Source: Lucinisca nassula
Lineage: Eukaryota > Mollusca > Bivalvia > Lucinida > Lucinidae
Length of the DNA stretch: 64,000 bases
Assembly (NCBI GenBank): GCA_963580285.1
Contig: OY757024.1
Location: forward strand, 126,666,045 to 126,730,044
Reading direction: 5' to 3'
Below are positions 21,927 to 31,739 of the stretch, one piece after another. Numbering within the stretch: position 1 is the stretch's first letter; each line of letters opens with the position of its first letter. The position numbers were made by a program, and so were the translations under genes. Below the pieces are notes generated by a model. The model had not been told where the DNA came from. It searched no databases and worked only from the letters and a program-made list of their open reading frames with translations.

Positions 21927-24509
21927 ATGGCGAAATCAAAGGCAGAAAGAATGAAAGCATACAGAGCTAAAAAGAAGGCCCAGTTGGGAGATGGGTGGCT
22001 TTTGCAAGAAAGGCAAAGGGTTAAGAAGTATTACCAACGCACGGAAGATCTCAGCAGGGCTGAAAAACAGCGGAGAAGGGAGAAAGTGCGACAACAAGTA
22101 CGCCGACATAGACAGACGGAGAAAGACTCTGTTGAGGTTGAAACACAAAGTTCATTCTCGGCTTCAATTATCGAAGATGAGCACGGAGTTTCTAGCACAA
22201 TAAGTAGTACACCAGTAACAAGACCTAAACTGATAGTCAAGCTTCCTTCGACTTCAAGAGCAAAGACAATGAAAAAACGCAACGCTAAAGCATTAGCAAA
22301 GGCTTATAGAAAAATAAAATCATTAGAAGAGAAAAATACTAGTCTTAAAAAGAAACTAAATGCTGAAGCACAACGTCGATCACGCGAGAAGAAGAAGAAA
22401 TCACTGACTAGCACACCAAGCGGAAAAGTTGCCAATCTTATGAGAAGTGCTGGGATCAGTCCAAGAAAGTCAGAAACTATAAGACAAAAGTTAATGTTTG
22501 CTGAGTGTATGACAAGTGAGATTCAGCAATCTATACAAAGTAATCCAGAGAAAAGCAACGTTATCTCCAAAATTGTGTCTGGTAAAACGATAAAGAAATA
22601 CCGACTCTTAAGTACGTTACAGAAATCCAGCGGAATTAGCCAGAGACAGCTTAGAAGGAGTATAAAACTGGGAGAGTCTAAAACTATAAACATGACTAAG
22701 AAATTTGCAAAATATAGGCAAACAAAAGCGCAGTGTCTGAAGCAGAAAACCGCTACAGATATATTAAATTTTATGGAAAGAGACGATAACTCGCGGATGC
22801 TACCAGGAAAGGCAGATGCCGGTAAAGATAACATTCAAAAAAGAGTACTAAACGATTACTTGCACAACCTGCATGTAAAGTATCAAGCTGAGAGTAGCTA
22901 CAAAGTTTCATACGCGACTTTCTGCAAGTATAGACCAAAACACATAAATCTGGTAAATTTTGTTTCGCGTCTCAGTTGTTTATGTCAGAAACATCAAAAC
23001 TTTGCATTGAAGCTGCGTTGTATGAAAGCTCTAGGACTAGATACATGTACAAGCCCTGACAAATTTGTTGAAGTAAACAGGGATAATGGCATCGATGAAT
23101 TGCTTTCTGGTATCGCGGATGACAACATAGAGTTCTCAGAATGGAAGAGAGTTAAATGTCAGGATGGGAAAGAAAGGATGAAAATAGTAAAAGTTGGCGT
23201 GTCCAAAGATGACTTTAAAGTAGCAGTAAAAGATCAGTTCGAACAGTTTATTGAGCACGTCGATAGAGTTAAAGTCCAGTATTCTGCTATACGTACAATG
23301 AAAGAAACTCTGCCCAACACACATGCACTAATTCAAATGGACTTCGCAGAGAATTATACATGTCAGACGAGAGAAGATGTTATGAGTGCGTACTGGAACC
23401 AAACAAGTGTAACTCTGCATCCTGCGATTGCGTATTACAAGTCACCTGAAGGAACCCTACAACATTTGAGTCATGTATACGTGTCAGATGTACTTCACCA
23501 TAATAGCGCTATGGTGCTTGCTGTGCTACAGAAGCTGTTGCCATCACTGAAAACCGTTCTTCCTGGTTTGACGCATGTGCACATCTGGACCGATTCCCCG
23601 ACTTCCCAATATAGAAATAGGGTCATATTTGATACAGTCGATCAGTTACAAGATCAGTTTGGATTAATTGCATCGTGGCACTATTTTGAATGCGGTCACG
23701 GCAAAGGACCATGTGATGGCGTAGGCGGGACTACAAAACGCAATGCAGACAATGCTGTAAAGCAAGGCAAGGCCGAAATACAGGACGCCACAGACTTCTT
23801 TGCCTGGGCTTGTTCTGAGACAAATTCACAGATCAACTACACGTACATAACGAATGAAGAATACTCAGAGAAAAAAGCGTATGTTGACGAAAGGAACAAA
23901 AACGTAAAACCAATCAAAGGGACAATGAAACTGCACGCCGTAGCATCGTCTGAAATGCGGCGTGAAATAATTACTAGAACAACTACATGTGTATGTTCAC
24001 AATGTTTCAGTGAGAACGGGTTCAACTCCAATTCACTTTGTGGTTGGCAAAAACAGAATTTGCAACGAGATCAGGATGGCAAAAATGATGCCACAGTGAT
24101 AAACGATGCCGCAGTAGATGAAATTCAGCCGCTCATAGACGACCAAAGGCGACAAATAATTGAAATGAGGGCACAGAAGAAAAAGTCTAAAGTTGATGAT
24201 GAGAATGATGAAAATTTAGCAACAGGAAATGGAGTTCAAAGTGAAGTACATTGCTCTGCTATAAATTCTCTTAAGCCAGGAAATTTTGTTAAAGCATTAT
24301 ACGATAACCATGTGTATGTAGGCAAACTTGTAGATGTCTGCGAAGATGAAGTAACGGTTACATTTATGGAGGAATGTGGTAAGGTTGAAGGTTGCTATAA
24401 ATGGCCTTCACCACCCGATGAGCTGACGATACCCGTTTCAGACATCGTTAAAACCATTAATGAACCTGTACCTACTGGAAAGAGCAAGCGATTCTTTAAG
24501 TTTCAATAA
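21927..24509 (+). CDS. Transposase-like protein with RNase H-like DDE-type core, 860 aa, intact
   Basis: An uninterrupted 860-residue frame. The start chosen is ATG 21927 (MAKSKAERMKAYRAKKK), which directly follows a 3' splice-site-like tttgtgttttgcag; the frame stays open back to a TTG at 21912, so an upstream exon is possible. Residues 1-70 are a very basic helix-rich region and about 116-160 a Lys/Glu-rich coiled coil. C351, C353, H356 and C365 form a CxCxxH zinc-like cluster. The core has acidic residues in MDFAENY (D472) and HIWTDSP (D556), then HGKGPCDGVGG (H591, D597). A CxCxxC group (C688, C690, C693, with C705) follows, and residues 782-860 resemble a Tudor/SH3-like barrel. I know this arrangement from uncharacterised proteins in fish, cnidarians and molluscs. 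The DDE-transposase reading is inference from the acidic motifs and the flanking inverted sites. AATAAA overlaps the stop codon. Domestication as a host gene is the alternative. Confidence 0.8.
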   Translation: MAKSKAERMKAYRAKKKAQLGDGWLLQERQRVKKYYQRTEDLSRAEKQRRREKVRQQVRRHRQTEKDSVEVETQSSFSASIIEDEHGVSSTISSTPVTRPKLIVKLPSTSRAKTMKKRNAKALAKAYRKIKSLEEKNTSLKKKLNAEAQRRSREKKKKSLTSTPSGKVANLMRSAGISPRKSETIRQKLMFAECMTSEIQQSIQSNPEKSNVISKIVSGKTIKKYRLLSTLQKSSGISQRQLRRSIKLGESKTINMTKKFAKYRQTKAQCLKQKTATDILNFMERDDNSRMLPGKADAGKDNIQKRVLNDYLHNLHVKYQAESSYKVSYATFCKYRPKHINLVNFVSRLSCLCQKHQNFALKLRCMKALGLDTCTSPDKFVEVNRDNGIDELLSGIADDNIEFSEWKRVKCQDGKERMKIVKVGVSKDDFKVAVKDQFEQFIEHVDRVKVQYSAIRTMKETLPNTHALIQMDFAENYTCQTREDVMSAYWNQTSVTLHPAIAYYKSPEGTLQHLSHVYVSDVLHHNSAMVLAVLQKLLPSLKTVLPGLTHVHIWTDSPTSQYRNRVIFDTVDQLQDQFGLIASWHYFECGHGKGPCDGVGGTTKRNADNAVKQGKAEIQDATDFFAWACSETNSQINYTYITNEEYSEKKAYVDERNKNVKPIKGTMKLHAVASSEMRREIITRTTTCVCSQCFSENGFNSNSLCGWQKQNLQRDQDGKNDATVINDAAVDEIQPLIDDQRRQIIEMRAQKKKSKVDDENDENLATGNGVQSEVHCSAINSLKPGNFVKALYDNHVYVGKLVDVCEDEVTVTFMEECGKVEGCYKWPSPPDELTIPVSDIVKTINEPVPTGKSKRFFKFQ

Positions 24510-24920
24510 AATTTAAGTAGTTGTTTGTGTGACTACGATGTTATGACTTTTTGTATTTTACGGGACATGCTGATCATAGGTTTGTTAAAAGGAGCTTATA
24601 TGGGCTCTCAAACCAGACTTTCTATTGCGTTGATATTTAATGCATTTTCGTATGCCACCGAACAAGATAAATGATAAGATTGTTTCTTTTATCTTGTTGG
24701 GTAGCTGTTGGACTAAATGAGAGCCTTCATTATCGAAGTAAACATGCTTTAAGGTAAAAGCAAAATTTTCCTCAGTGGGTTTACATAACTTTTTCATGCA
24801 TTATTTGCATACTAGGTAAGTAGAATAAACTAGAAATAGACTGTTTGCGTATTGTTTTGGTTTTAGACAAAGACGAACATCGACCCGTCAAAATTGAAGT
24901 CGATGTATTCTACGGGACAG

Positions 24921-25479
24921 TGAATACGGAAGTAATAGCTTATAAAGATTTTAAGATAAACTTCCAACCCAGTGTGTTTTAAACAGACACGTTGTCCTTT
25001 GGCACTTTAAGACAGACGGGTTTCCTGGTATTTGCAAGTTCATTCTAGTATAGGTTTTGCACGAATTGGGCTATTAATGTTTCTGAAGTACAAAAAATTC
25101 ATATTTCATCGGTTAAGTGTCGAAAAATTATTTTCTGACTGTGTCGAAAATAATTTGTGGATTTCTAAAGCCTTATTTCTTCCATAAGAGAAACACGAAC
25201 ATATTATTTTTGTTTGTAACGGATGACCGTACAGCAACCGCAACTTGGTTTGATGTGTGTGGCTTGTAGAATACAACAGAAAATGCCAGTGCTGTTAAGT
25301 CGTCCACTATATTTTGAAACCATGTCATATTTACTGTGCAAAAGCTTTAAAACACATAACAGTAGATGTCAAAGATGTAAAATTGAGGTATGGGATCTCC
25401 ATATGATCTTATCATTTTGTTCTCTGGTTTCGCCACTCAAAAGTTCCACTTTCTTGAGAACCAGTTATTAAATCTTTTC
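24921..25479. other. No gene recognised
   Basis: AT-rich, with short frames only. Confidence 0.5.
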
Positions 25480-25678
25480 TACGGCCATTCTCTCCCTTCC
25501 GCTGATTCAAGAAGGGCAGTTGTCAGTTTATGGCGAAAGAATGTGCACTGTGCTGGTTAACCGCTTACGTATAAGCCTGCTCAGGAAAAGTGTGGATAGG
25601 TAAACTGACCGGCTCAAAAATGACCTATAATGGTGTTGACTGGGCCGTTAAACTCCAATACAAACAAACAAACAAAAC
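25480..25678 (+). mobile_element. SINE 3' body (family E)
   Basis: The segment tacggccattctctccctt...gtgttgactgggccgttaaact ends in (CAAA)n. A related piece is at 45790-45930 (ggagaaagaatgtgcac...gtgttgattgggccg). No clear tRNA head remains here. Confidence 0.55.
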
Positions 25679-25744
25679 TATATACAGGCATGGTGCCAAT
25701 CTTGGTCATGTGACAACAATCCCATGATTCAGGACGTCTGCGGA

Positions 25745-26470
25745 AACGGCCCAGGAGACAGTGGGAACCCATAACCCACGCGTAAGTGCAATAAATGTAC
25801 GGCGGCGTCTCCAGGAACGCGGTGTTTCTAGCCATAAGACGTATAAGGGGAACGTTTTTATTGCTGAACGTCGAATCAGTCGCTTTAGTTGGTGTATCCG
25901 ATGGACACAACAGCGTTGGCGTTGTGAACAGTTCACGGTCGAGTCCCGTTTTTGTGTTGAAAGGTTTGATAGGCGGCGTAAAGTATGGCGTCGACATGGG
26001 GGCGATTTCAAAACTGTTGTGTAAACAGGTGTCACGTTGGGGTGTGGTAGCGTAATGGTGTGGGGAGGGATCTCATGGCACCACAAAACATAAACTCATC
26101 GTTGTTGATGGCAATTTGACGGCACGTCCGTACCTCGATGAAAACTTAGAGCCTATGGTGGCACCGCTTTTACGCATTAATGGTGACGTTACGCTGTTTC
26201 AAACTGACAATGCACGTGCTCATTCTGCGAGGAAAACCATGGACTCAAAATAGTGTGCAATTTCATCCTTGGCCTGCGTTTTTGCCGGATTTAAACCTTT
26301 GGGATCAGCTTGAAAAACGTGTACAGCTGACGTCATCCGCCAATCAACCATCAGCAGCTTGCCATGGCGCTACAGAGAGAAGGACACAACATCACACAAG
26401 ACGAGATACAACGTTTAATTCGAAGCATGAGGCGTCTATGCCAAGCAACACTTGATGCTAATGGTGGACA
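25745..26470 (+). pseudogene. Tc1/mariner-like transposase, decayed
   Basis: Tc1-like transposases are DDE/DDD recombinases of cut-and-paste elements that insert at TA. Here the helix-turn-helix to catalytic transition is seen as NPRVSAINVRRRLQERGVSS (near 25766-25825). Further on, in other frames, come MVWGGISWHHK (near 26058), LFQTDNARAH (near 26197; the usual second Asp in FQxDNAxxH is kept) and FLPDLNLWDQ (near 26280; relative of SPDLNPIE). Reading needs at least two frameshifts, so the gene is dead. Inverted termini were not found. Confidence 0.8.
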
Positions 26471-26679
26471 TACCCGGATATATGATTAGGATATATGATT
26501 TTGATTTTTCGGCTGTGTTGACATAAATTCGAGTCTCCGTGTCAATGACATGCTGTAACCCTGTAGTGGGTCTGTGGATAAGTTGGTGAAAGTTCATAAA
26601 GCGATAATTCATTAAACGTGTTCAAATGCTGGAAATATGGTGAATCCATTAAATTTGAGGTATAGTACTAGTGGTGCGA

Positions 26680-27790
26680 TTTCATTGAATCAGAGTATGT
26701 GCGTATTCCATCTCAATTGATGTGTGATTGTCATACCAAGGTATTTAATGGAATCCGCATTCTCGAGGACCGTTCCCTCCAAGGTATAAGAAGCATCCAT
26801 TTAATTAGTTCTCCTCCTAGTTATCTGCGTAATATTACATTTAACGGGCTGAAACCTCACAGCCCATTTTCTTGCCCAACAACCTAATCTTCCTATATCC
26901 TTCTGAAGTTTCAGTCACTTATTCGCCTCTCTAATTTACCTGTAGCACCAAAAGTCTACAAACAGTCTTATTTCTGTGTCAACGTCAGTGGAAATATTAG
27001 TAAAGTGCATGGAGATTAAGAATGGACCAGGACCAGTCCTTGTAGGACGCCTGACAAAGCTGGAGCCCAATCCAAGGTTCCATTATTAACAACAAGTCGC
27101 TGTTTTCTCTATCTACCACCACGTCCACCCCAACCAAATAATTACTTTATGAGGGAGCGTGTCAAAAGCCTTCTCGAAGTCCAGAATTAATGTGTCCGCT
27201 TGCCATCCTTTTGTCCAAGACTTTACCCAATCATCTAATAAATTACTGTGCTTAGCTGACTTCCACATCTATCCCTGTTGCCTGTCCAACAAAAAGTTAT
27301 GTTCATCGAAAAGAACCATGATGTTTTCGCAGACTATGTTCAAGGAAGTTATTTGGAACATAAGTAAATTGCACAGGGCGTAAGTTGCGTGCAAGAACCC
27401 TATCACCTTTATAAAGAGTGGGCGCTGTTCACCAGAAACAAGTTTTTGGGGATTTCACCCGTATCATGTGATTGTTGGAATCGATGTGCAAATACTGGAC
27501 CTAGATCATTTGCTAGTTTCTTTAGGACTCTAGGATAAAACTCACCAGGTCCTAAAGCTTAAGAAGTATTCAAGCCTTTAAGTAACTTAATCACACCCTC
27601 CGACGACAAAACAACACTATCCAAAAAAGAGCTGATCTTCTAGGTAACGGGACCTCCTTGAAATCAGTTTTAATGAACGCATCATGGAAATGACAAACTA
27701 GTTCCTCTGCCCTTTCAGAGCAGTCAGATTCCCTCCTATTTAGAGTCGGTATAGCTTGTCTGTCTTTTTCTGACCATTGGTACATCTATA
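26680..27790 (-). pseudogene. LINE reverse transcriptase fragment (CR1/Jockey-like), minus strand
   Basis: Minus-strand frames carry the endonuclease-RT linker ending in SERAEELVCHFHDAFIKTDF (27650-27720), a remnant of a VVNNGTLDWAP-type segment before the PQG motif (near 27080), and the RT thumb with RFQPVKCNITQITRRRTN and LENADSIKYLGMTITH (26700-26870). Numerous stops and frameshifts break it, and the catalytic YADD is not preserved. Confidence 0.75.
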
Positions 27791-27819
27791 GATACCAAGT
27801 TATTCACATGCAAATCATG

Positions 27820-27863
27820 ATATTTATTACTATTATTATTATTATAATTATTATTATTATTGT
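27820..27863. repeat. (ATT)n microsatellite
   Basis: Slightly interrupted ATT/TTA run. Confidence 0.9.
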
Positions 27864-27988
27864 TATCTTTTGTTGTTGTTGTTGAAATTTTTGTCTCGTG
27901 CTAGTCTCGAATTTCCAAATTTTGCCCTAACTTTACCATTTCCTATCTTTTTTTTTGCCCTAGCGTGAATCTGACTCATTCTGTGTTT

Positions 27989-28283
27989 GGCCCCGCCCAT
28001 CGGGGCTTGAAGAACTTTATGTGCTGCACGATGATTCCACGCAGAGCTGAAACCGACCGCACACGAGTACTGGTAAACGCTTAGAGGATCTAAGCCTGTC
28101 CAGGCAAAGAGGTTCGAGTCGGCCCGTCCACGCAAATAAACCCTATTGGTTTCATTGGCCGGCAGGGCTTGAGATATCATTTAATCTCAGTGTCGGGTAA
28201 AAGTCCCACAAAATTGGAAGTAACGTCTCCAAAATGACCTTTACAGTGTTGATGGGGACGTAAAACCTCAAATCAAACAAACA
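27989..28283 (-). mobile_element. SINE-like family D, minus strand
   Basis: From ggccccgcccatcggggctt to cctcaaatcaaacaaacaa; about 90% like the copy at 15194-15474 by eye. Confidence 0.8.
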
Positions 28284-28369
28284 ATAATCCTTCTGTGAAT
28301 CTTTCTTCTGTGGTCCATGTAATTGAAGATACATACACACAGAGACCTACGAGCGTTTGAAATATGATT

Positions 28370-28830
28370 TTCAGCTGAATTTTATGGAACGCCTCAACTA
28401 TCTTATGTCGAGATATGACGTCATGTTCTGTTGACATGTATGTTATGTTCATATTCATTACATATTGTTTGTTTATTATGTTGTCTTGTTTGTTTGTCAT
28501 GTTATTGTGTTAACTTGTCATCTTAATAGCTTCCACTTAAGTTATATATATTCTGTCCAAAAAATGTCATGACTGGTCAATTTGTGATGCTGTTTTGTGA
28601 ACTGGTCATCCTGTTTACTTCAATAACAATAGTATAAATTCACAGAACGATTTTGTCTGGTCACTTTGTAATATACGTAGTTAACTCGTCATCCTGTTTG
28701 CTTCAAGTGAAGTATTATTATATCAAAAAATCGTTATATTTCGTCAGTTTGTAATGATGACTTGTAAACCCGCCATTCCATTGTCTTCAGTGGTAATTTT
28801 ATGTCAGAAAAGAAATATATCTGCTAAGTT
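28370..28830. repeat. Left arm of a long inverted repeat (foldback-like)
   Basis: Starts ttatggaacgcctcaact and runs through atgtcgagatatgacgtc and cattacatattgtttgttt. Its inverse complement is in two blocks at 41450-41690 and 40425-40766. Inside the arm is a degenerate ~85 bp tandem theme (ctggtcac...aactcgtcatcctgtttgctt), as in foldback elements whose arms are built of tandem repeats. Confidence 0.65.
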
Positions 28831-29076
28831 GGCAATGTTGTCGAATTAAACCATCACTGTATTATTTCAGTTGATCGTTTCATGCTGTTGAAAACTCATT
28901 ATGTTGTTGTGACCTATATCTGGTAAAATCCAGTACCACCCAGTCACTTCGGCCTCAGTCGTTTCGGCCAAGTTAGGTTATCCGTTTTCATCCATATTAC
29001 TGTCCCGCTCTTGGATGTAGTTTTGATTTTCAGTAGGGTAGGATAGGGGGTTCCATGCAAAACTGGCACTCTCGTA

Positions 29077-29371
29077 GTTTGATTTGAGGTTTAACGTCCC
29101 CCATCAACACTGTATAGGTCATTTTGGAGACGTTGCTTCCAATTTTGTGGGACTTTTACCCGACATTGAGATGAAATGACTTCTCAAGCCCTGTCACCTA
29201 ATGAAACCAATAGGGTTTATAAGCATGGGCGATCCAACACGCATAGGTTTGCCTGGGCAGGCGTAGATCCTCTAAGCTGTTTACCAGTACTCGTGTGCGG
29301 TCGGTTTCAGCTCTGCGTGGAAGCATCAAGCAGCCCATCTATTTCTTCAAGCCCCGACGGGCGGGGGCCAT
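29077..29371 (+). mobile_element. SINE-like family D, plus strand
   Basis: From gtttgatttgaggttta to agccccgacgggcgggg, directly followed by a trinucleotide expansion. Confidence 0.8.
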
Positions 29372-29708
29372 TGTCGTAGTGGTAGTAGAAATAGTAGCAG
29401 TAGTAGTAGTACTAGAAGTAGTAGCCTTTGTGGTAGTAGAACCATGCAATCTAATCTGTTTCTCAGGTTACCGATGGGTGGGGCGCAGGAAGAGCAGCAG
29501 TAGTAGTAGTAATAGTAGTAGTAGTGGTGGTGGTGGTATGGTGATGGTGGTATGGTGATATAAATTGTTGAAGAAGCACTAGCAGAAGTAGTAGTAAAAG
29601 CTGCAGCAGCAGCAGTACTAGAAGTTGTTGTAGTAGAAGAAGTAATAAAATGAAAATTAATAATAGTAGCCTTTGAAGTAGATGTAGTTGTACTAGTAAA
29701 GTAGTTTT
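29372..29708. repeat. Imperfect (TAG)n expansion on a SINE tail
   Basis: Runs of tag/agc triplets interrupted by the module accatgcaatctaatctgtt with gatgggtgggg at 29441-29490. The same module and triplet layout dominate 37013-38770. Confidence 0.8.
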
Positions 29709-29862
29709 TTGTTTGATTTGAAGTTTAACGTCCCCGTCAACACTCCAAAGGTCATTTTGGAGACGTTGCTTCCAATTTTGTGTGACCTCTAACCGACATT
29801 GAGATGAAAAGACATCTCAAGCCCTGCCGCCCAATGAAACCAAAAGGGTTTAATATGGACTT
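29709..29862 (+). mobile_element. SINE-like family D, 3'-truncated
   Basis: gtttgatttgaagtttaacg through aaaccaaaagggttta; the second half is missing. Confidence 0.7.
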
Positions 29863-30174
29863 AGGCACAGCCTAGATACGGACATAAGCAATTACCGGTC
29901 AGTTAATTAATGTTTAAAAGCAAAGATGATAGTGTTTTAACCCACCTGAAGTCTGAACACTAGAGGGGAAGTGAATAATTGGAGACAACAAACCATTTTA
30001 CCAATATACAGATACGGATAAGCTTTAACTTAAGTCCCTTGTTGAAACAGACAGCATTTTGGTTCTGTATAGCTTTACCTGAGAGCATTCTTGCTGACTG
30101 TATAACCTTTGTGAGCATTCTTGCTGACTGTCAGAATTAGAAATGTTTACTGGTGACACGTCCATAGACAATCA
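29863..30174. other. No gene recognised
   Basis: Contains a short near-duplicate of gagcattcttgctgactgt at 30073 and 30113. Confidence 0.5.
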
Positions 30175-30700
30175 TTCACCAATCTGATTAAAACATGGTT
30201 TCGGAAGTGGTCTTGCGAAATGCAAGTAGTTCAATTTTACCATGACATTGTGGGCAATCTGGATGGGGCCATAAATTCATAAATCGTGGCCACAAACAGA
30301 CTGACTCGATCATCATGGACTTCGCCAAGGCCTTTGACAAGGTTGAAGTTACCTCACAGAGGGCTATTATATAAACATATAAACTTGACTACTATGGGAT
30401 AAGTGGATCCACACATATGTGGATAAGCTCATGGCTCTCTGGGTGCTCACAACAAGTTGTACTTGATGGCTAAGCATCTGATCCAGTCCCTGTTTTATCC
30501 TGAGTCCCCCAAGGTTCAGTCCTTGGACTGGTCTTCTTGGTTTTCATCAATGATCTGACTAATAATATCAGGTCATCAGTCAGTTTGTTTGCTGATGATG
30601 TGTCCTGTATATATTCTCCGTCTGACTGTCTTATTTTACAAGATGACCTGGATCAACTTGCAGAGTGGGAGGCCGATTAGCAGATGAAGTTCAATGTGGC
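30175..30700 (+). pseudogene. LINE reverse transcriptase fragment, plus strand
   Basis: Frames include SIIMDFAKAFDKV (near 30310; RT domain motif A, with the catalytic Asp), SGVPQGSVLG-like PQGSVLG (near 30510; motif B) and SLFADDVS (near 30585; motif C, FADD in place of YADD), then a thumb start LAEWEAD. The order and spacing match non-LTR retrotransposon RTs. A stop after EAD and several frameshifts make it a pseudogene. It is a different copy from the minus-strand fragment at 26680. Confidence 0.8.
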
Positions 30701-31560
30701 GGTGGCATTTTTGGCCCCAGGGCCATAATTTGAACAATCTTGGTAGAGGTACAATAGATGAAGCTACATACCAAATTTCAAAGACCTGGGCCTTGCAGTT
30801 TCAGAGGTCTGGAGAAGATTTTTATTTTAGATTTTTCCTATATAAGTCATTGTAAAACCAAGCAGCCCTAGGGTGGGGCATTTTTGGCCCCAGAGCTATA
30901 ATTTGAACAATCTTGATAGAGGTCCACAAGACGAAGCTTCATACCAAATATCAAACACCTGAATGAGTGAGTGTTTGAGTTTTACATCCTGCCAACAGCG
31001 AAGGTCATATGGAAACGGTTTAAAGACTCATCCGAAAGTCTGAAGAAGCCCGGGATCGATCCTGCGATCCCTGGTTTACAAGGGGGTAGCATAACCACTA
31101 CACCAGGGAGGCTTCTGATCAAACACCTGAGCCTTCTGGTTTCAGACAAAAAGATTTTAAAGCTTTTCCCTACGTAAGACTATGTAAAAACAAAGGGCCC
31201 CGGGGCAGGGGCATTTTCGGCCCCAGGACTATAATTTGAACAATCTTGGCAGAGGTCCACTTGATAAAGCTACACACCAACTATCGAAGGCCTGGTTTCA
31301 GCGGAGACTATTTTTTAAGTTTTCATTAAAAACATCTGTTGTTGGCTCCCGTGACCTTGATCTGCGGACTGGAACCATTTGAACACTTCTGAAAGGGAAC
31401 CGCCTAAGAATCATTCCTATGAAGTTTGGTCAAAATCCGATAATTGGTTAGGAGGAGATGTGGTTTGAAGAAATTGTTTACGTAAGGACAGACGCACGAC
31501 AGACGAAAACTGATCCCAAAAGCTCACCTCGTGATTACATGACAGGTGAGCTAATAAAAA
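30701..31560 (+). repeat. Pearl-like element block 1: ~170-330 bp tandem repeats
   Basis: The repeat theme ggcatttttggccccagg-ctataatttgaacaatcttgg-gaagcttc-accaaatatcaaagacctggg recurs at 30702, 30880 and 31210. The block ends with a hairpin agctcacctcgtgattacat / gacaggtgagct (31523-31551). Terminal hairpins with internal tandem cores are typical of bivalve pearl/CvA-type (Helentron-associated) elements; that assignment is inference. Confidence 0.6.
30963..31117 (-). mobile_element. tRNA-derived SINE (family F), minus strand, with 13 bp target duplication
   Basis: Flanked by atcaaacacctga at 30950-30962 and 31118-31130. The minus-strand head has A-box CTGGTGTAGTGGTTATG and B-box GGATCGATCCC. 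It is inserted in a pearl-like repeat. Confidence 0.85.
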
Positions 31561-31739
31561 CAAAACAAAATATGCCTGACCCCCTTATATGACAAATGGA
31601 CTTGTCCAATATATGGCAGTTGAAGAGTCCACTAGCATACAATGAATTAATGTCCCCATCAACACTGTAAGCTTTCGTTCCTATGAATTATTATTGTATG
31701 TATATATGTATTGCATGTTACAGAAACTGTGAAATAAAT

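Larger units (their letters stand above)
20263..24920 (+). mobile_element. Putative DNA transposon: transposase-like gene flanked by inverted TGTCCCGTAGAATACA motifs
   Basis: Motifs of the type tgtcccgtaRaatacA occur in plus orientation at 20626-20643, 20648-20661, 20994-21010 and 21016-21033 to the left of the gene, and in inverse orientation at 24551-24567 and 24904-24920 to its right; one inverse copy also lies at 20263-20276. The 18 bp at 20626-20643 is a perfect inverse match to 24903-24920. Inverted, repeated subterminal motifs around a single intact transposase-like gene are what an autonomous element would show. The exact termini and target duplication are not resolved, so the limits given are approximate. 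Confidence 0.5.

Noticed and set aside
21936..24031. Several 60-100 codon frames on the minus strand opposite the transposase-like gene
   Set aside because: Shadows of the 860-codon gene; no domain support.
28945..28990. Possible extra hammerhead near cagtcgtttcggccaagttagg
   Set aside because: It contains a gtttcggcc string similar to the retrozyme core, but no tcatcag partner and no stem II on the expected side.
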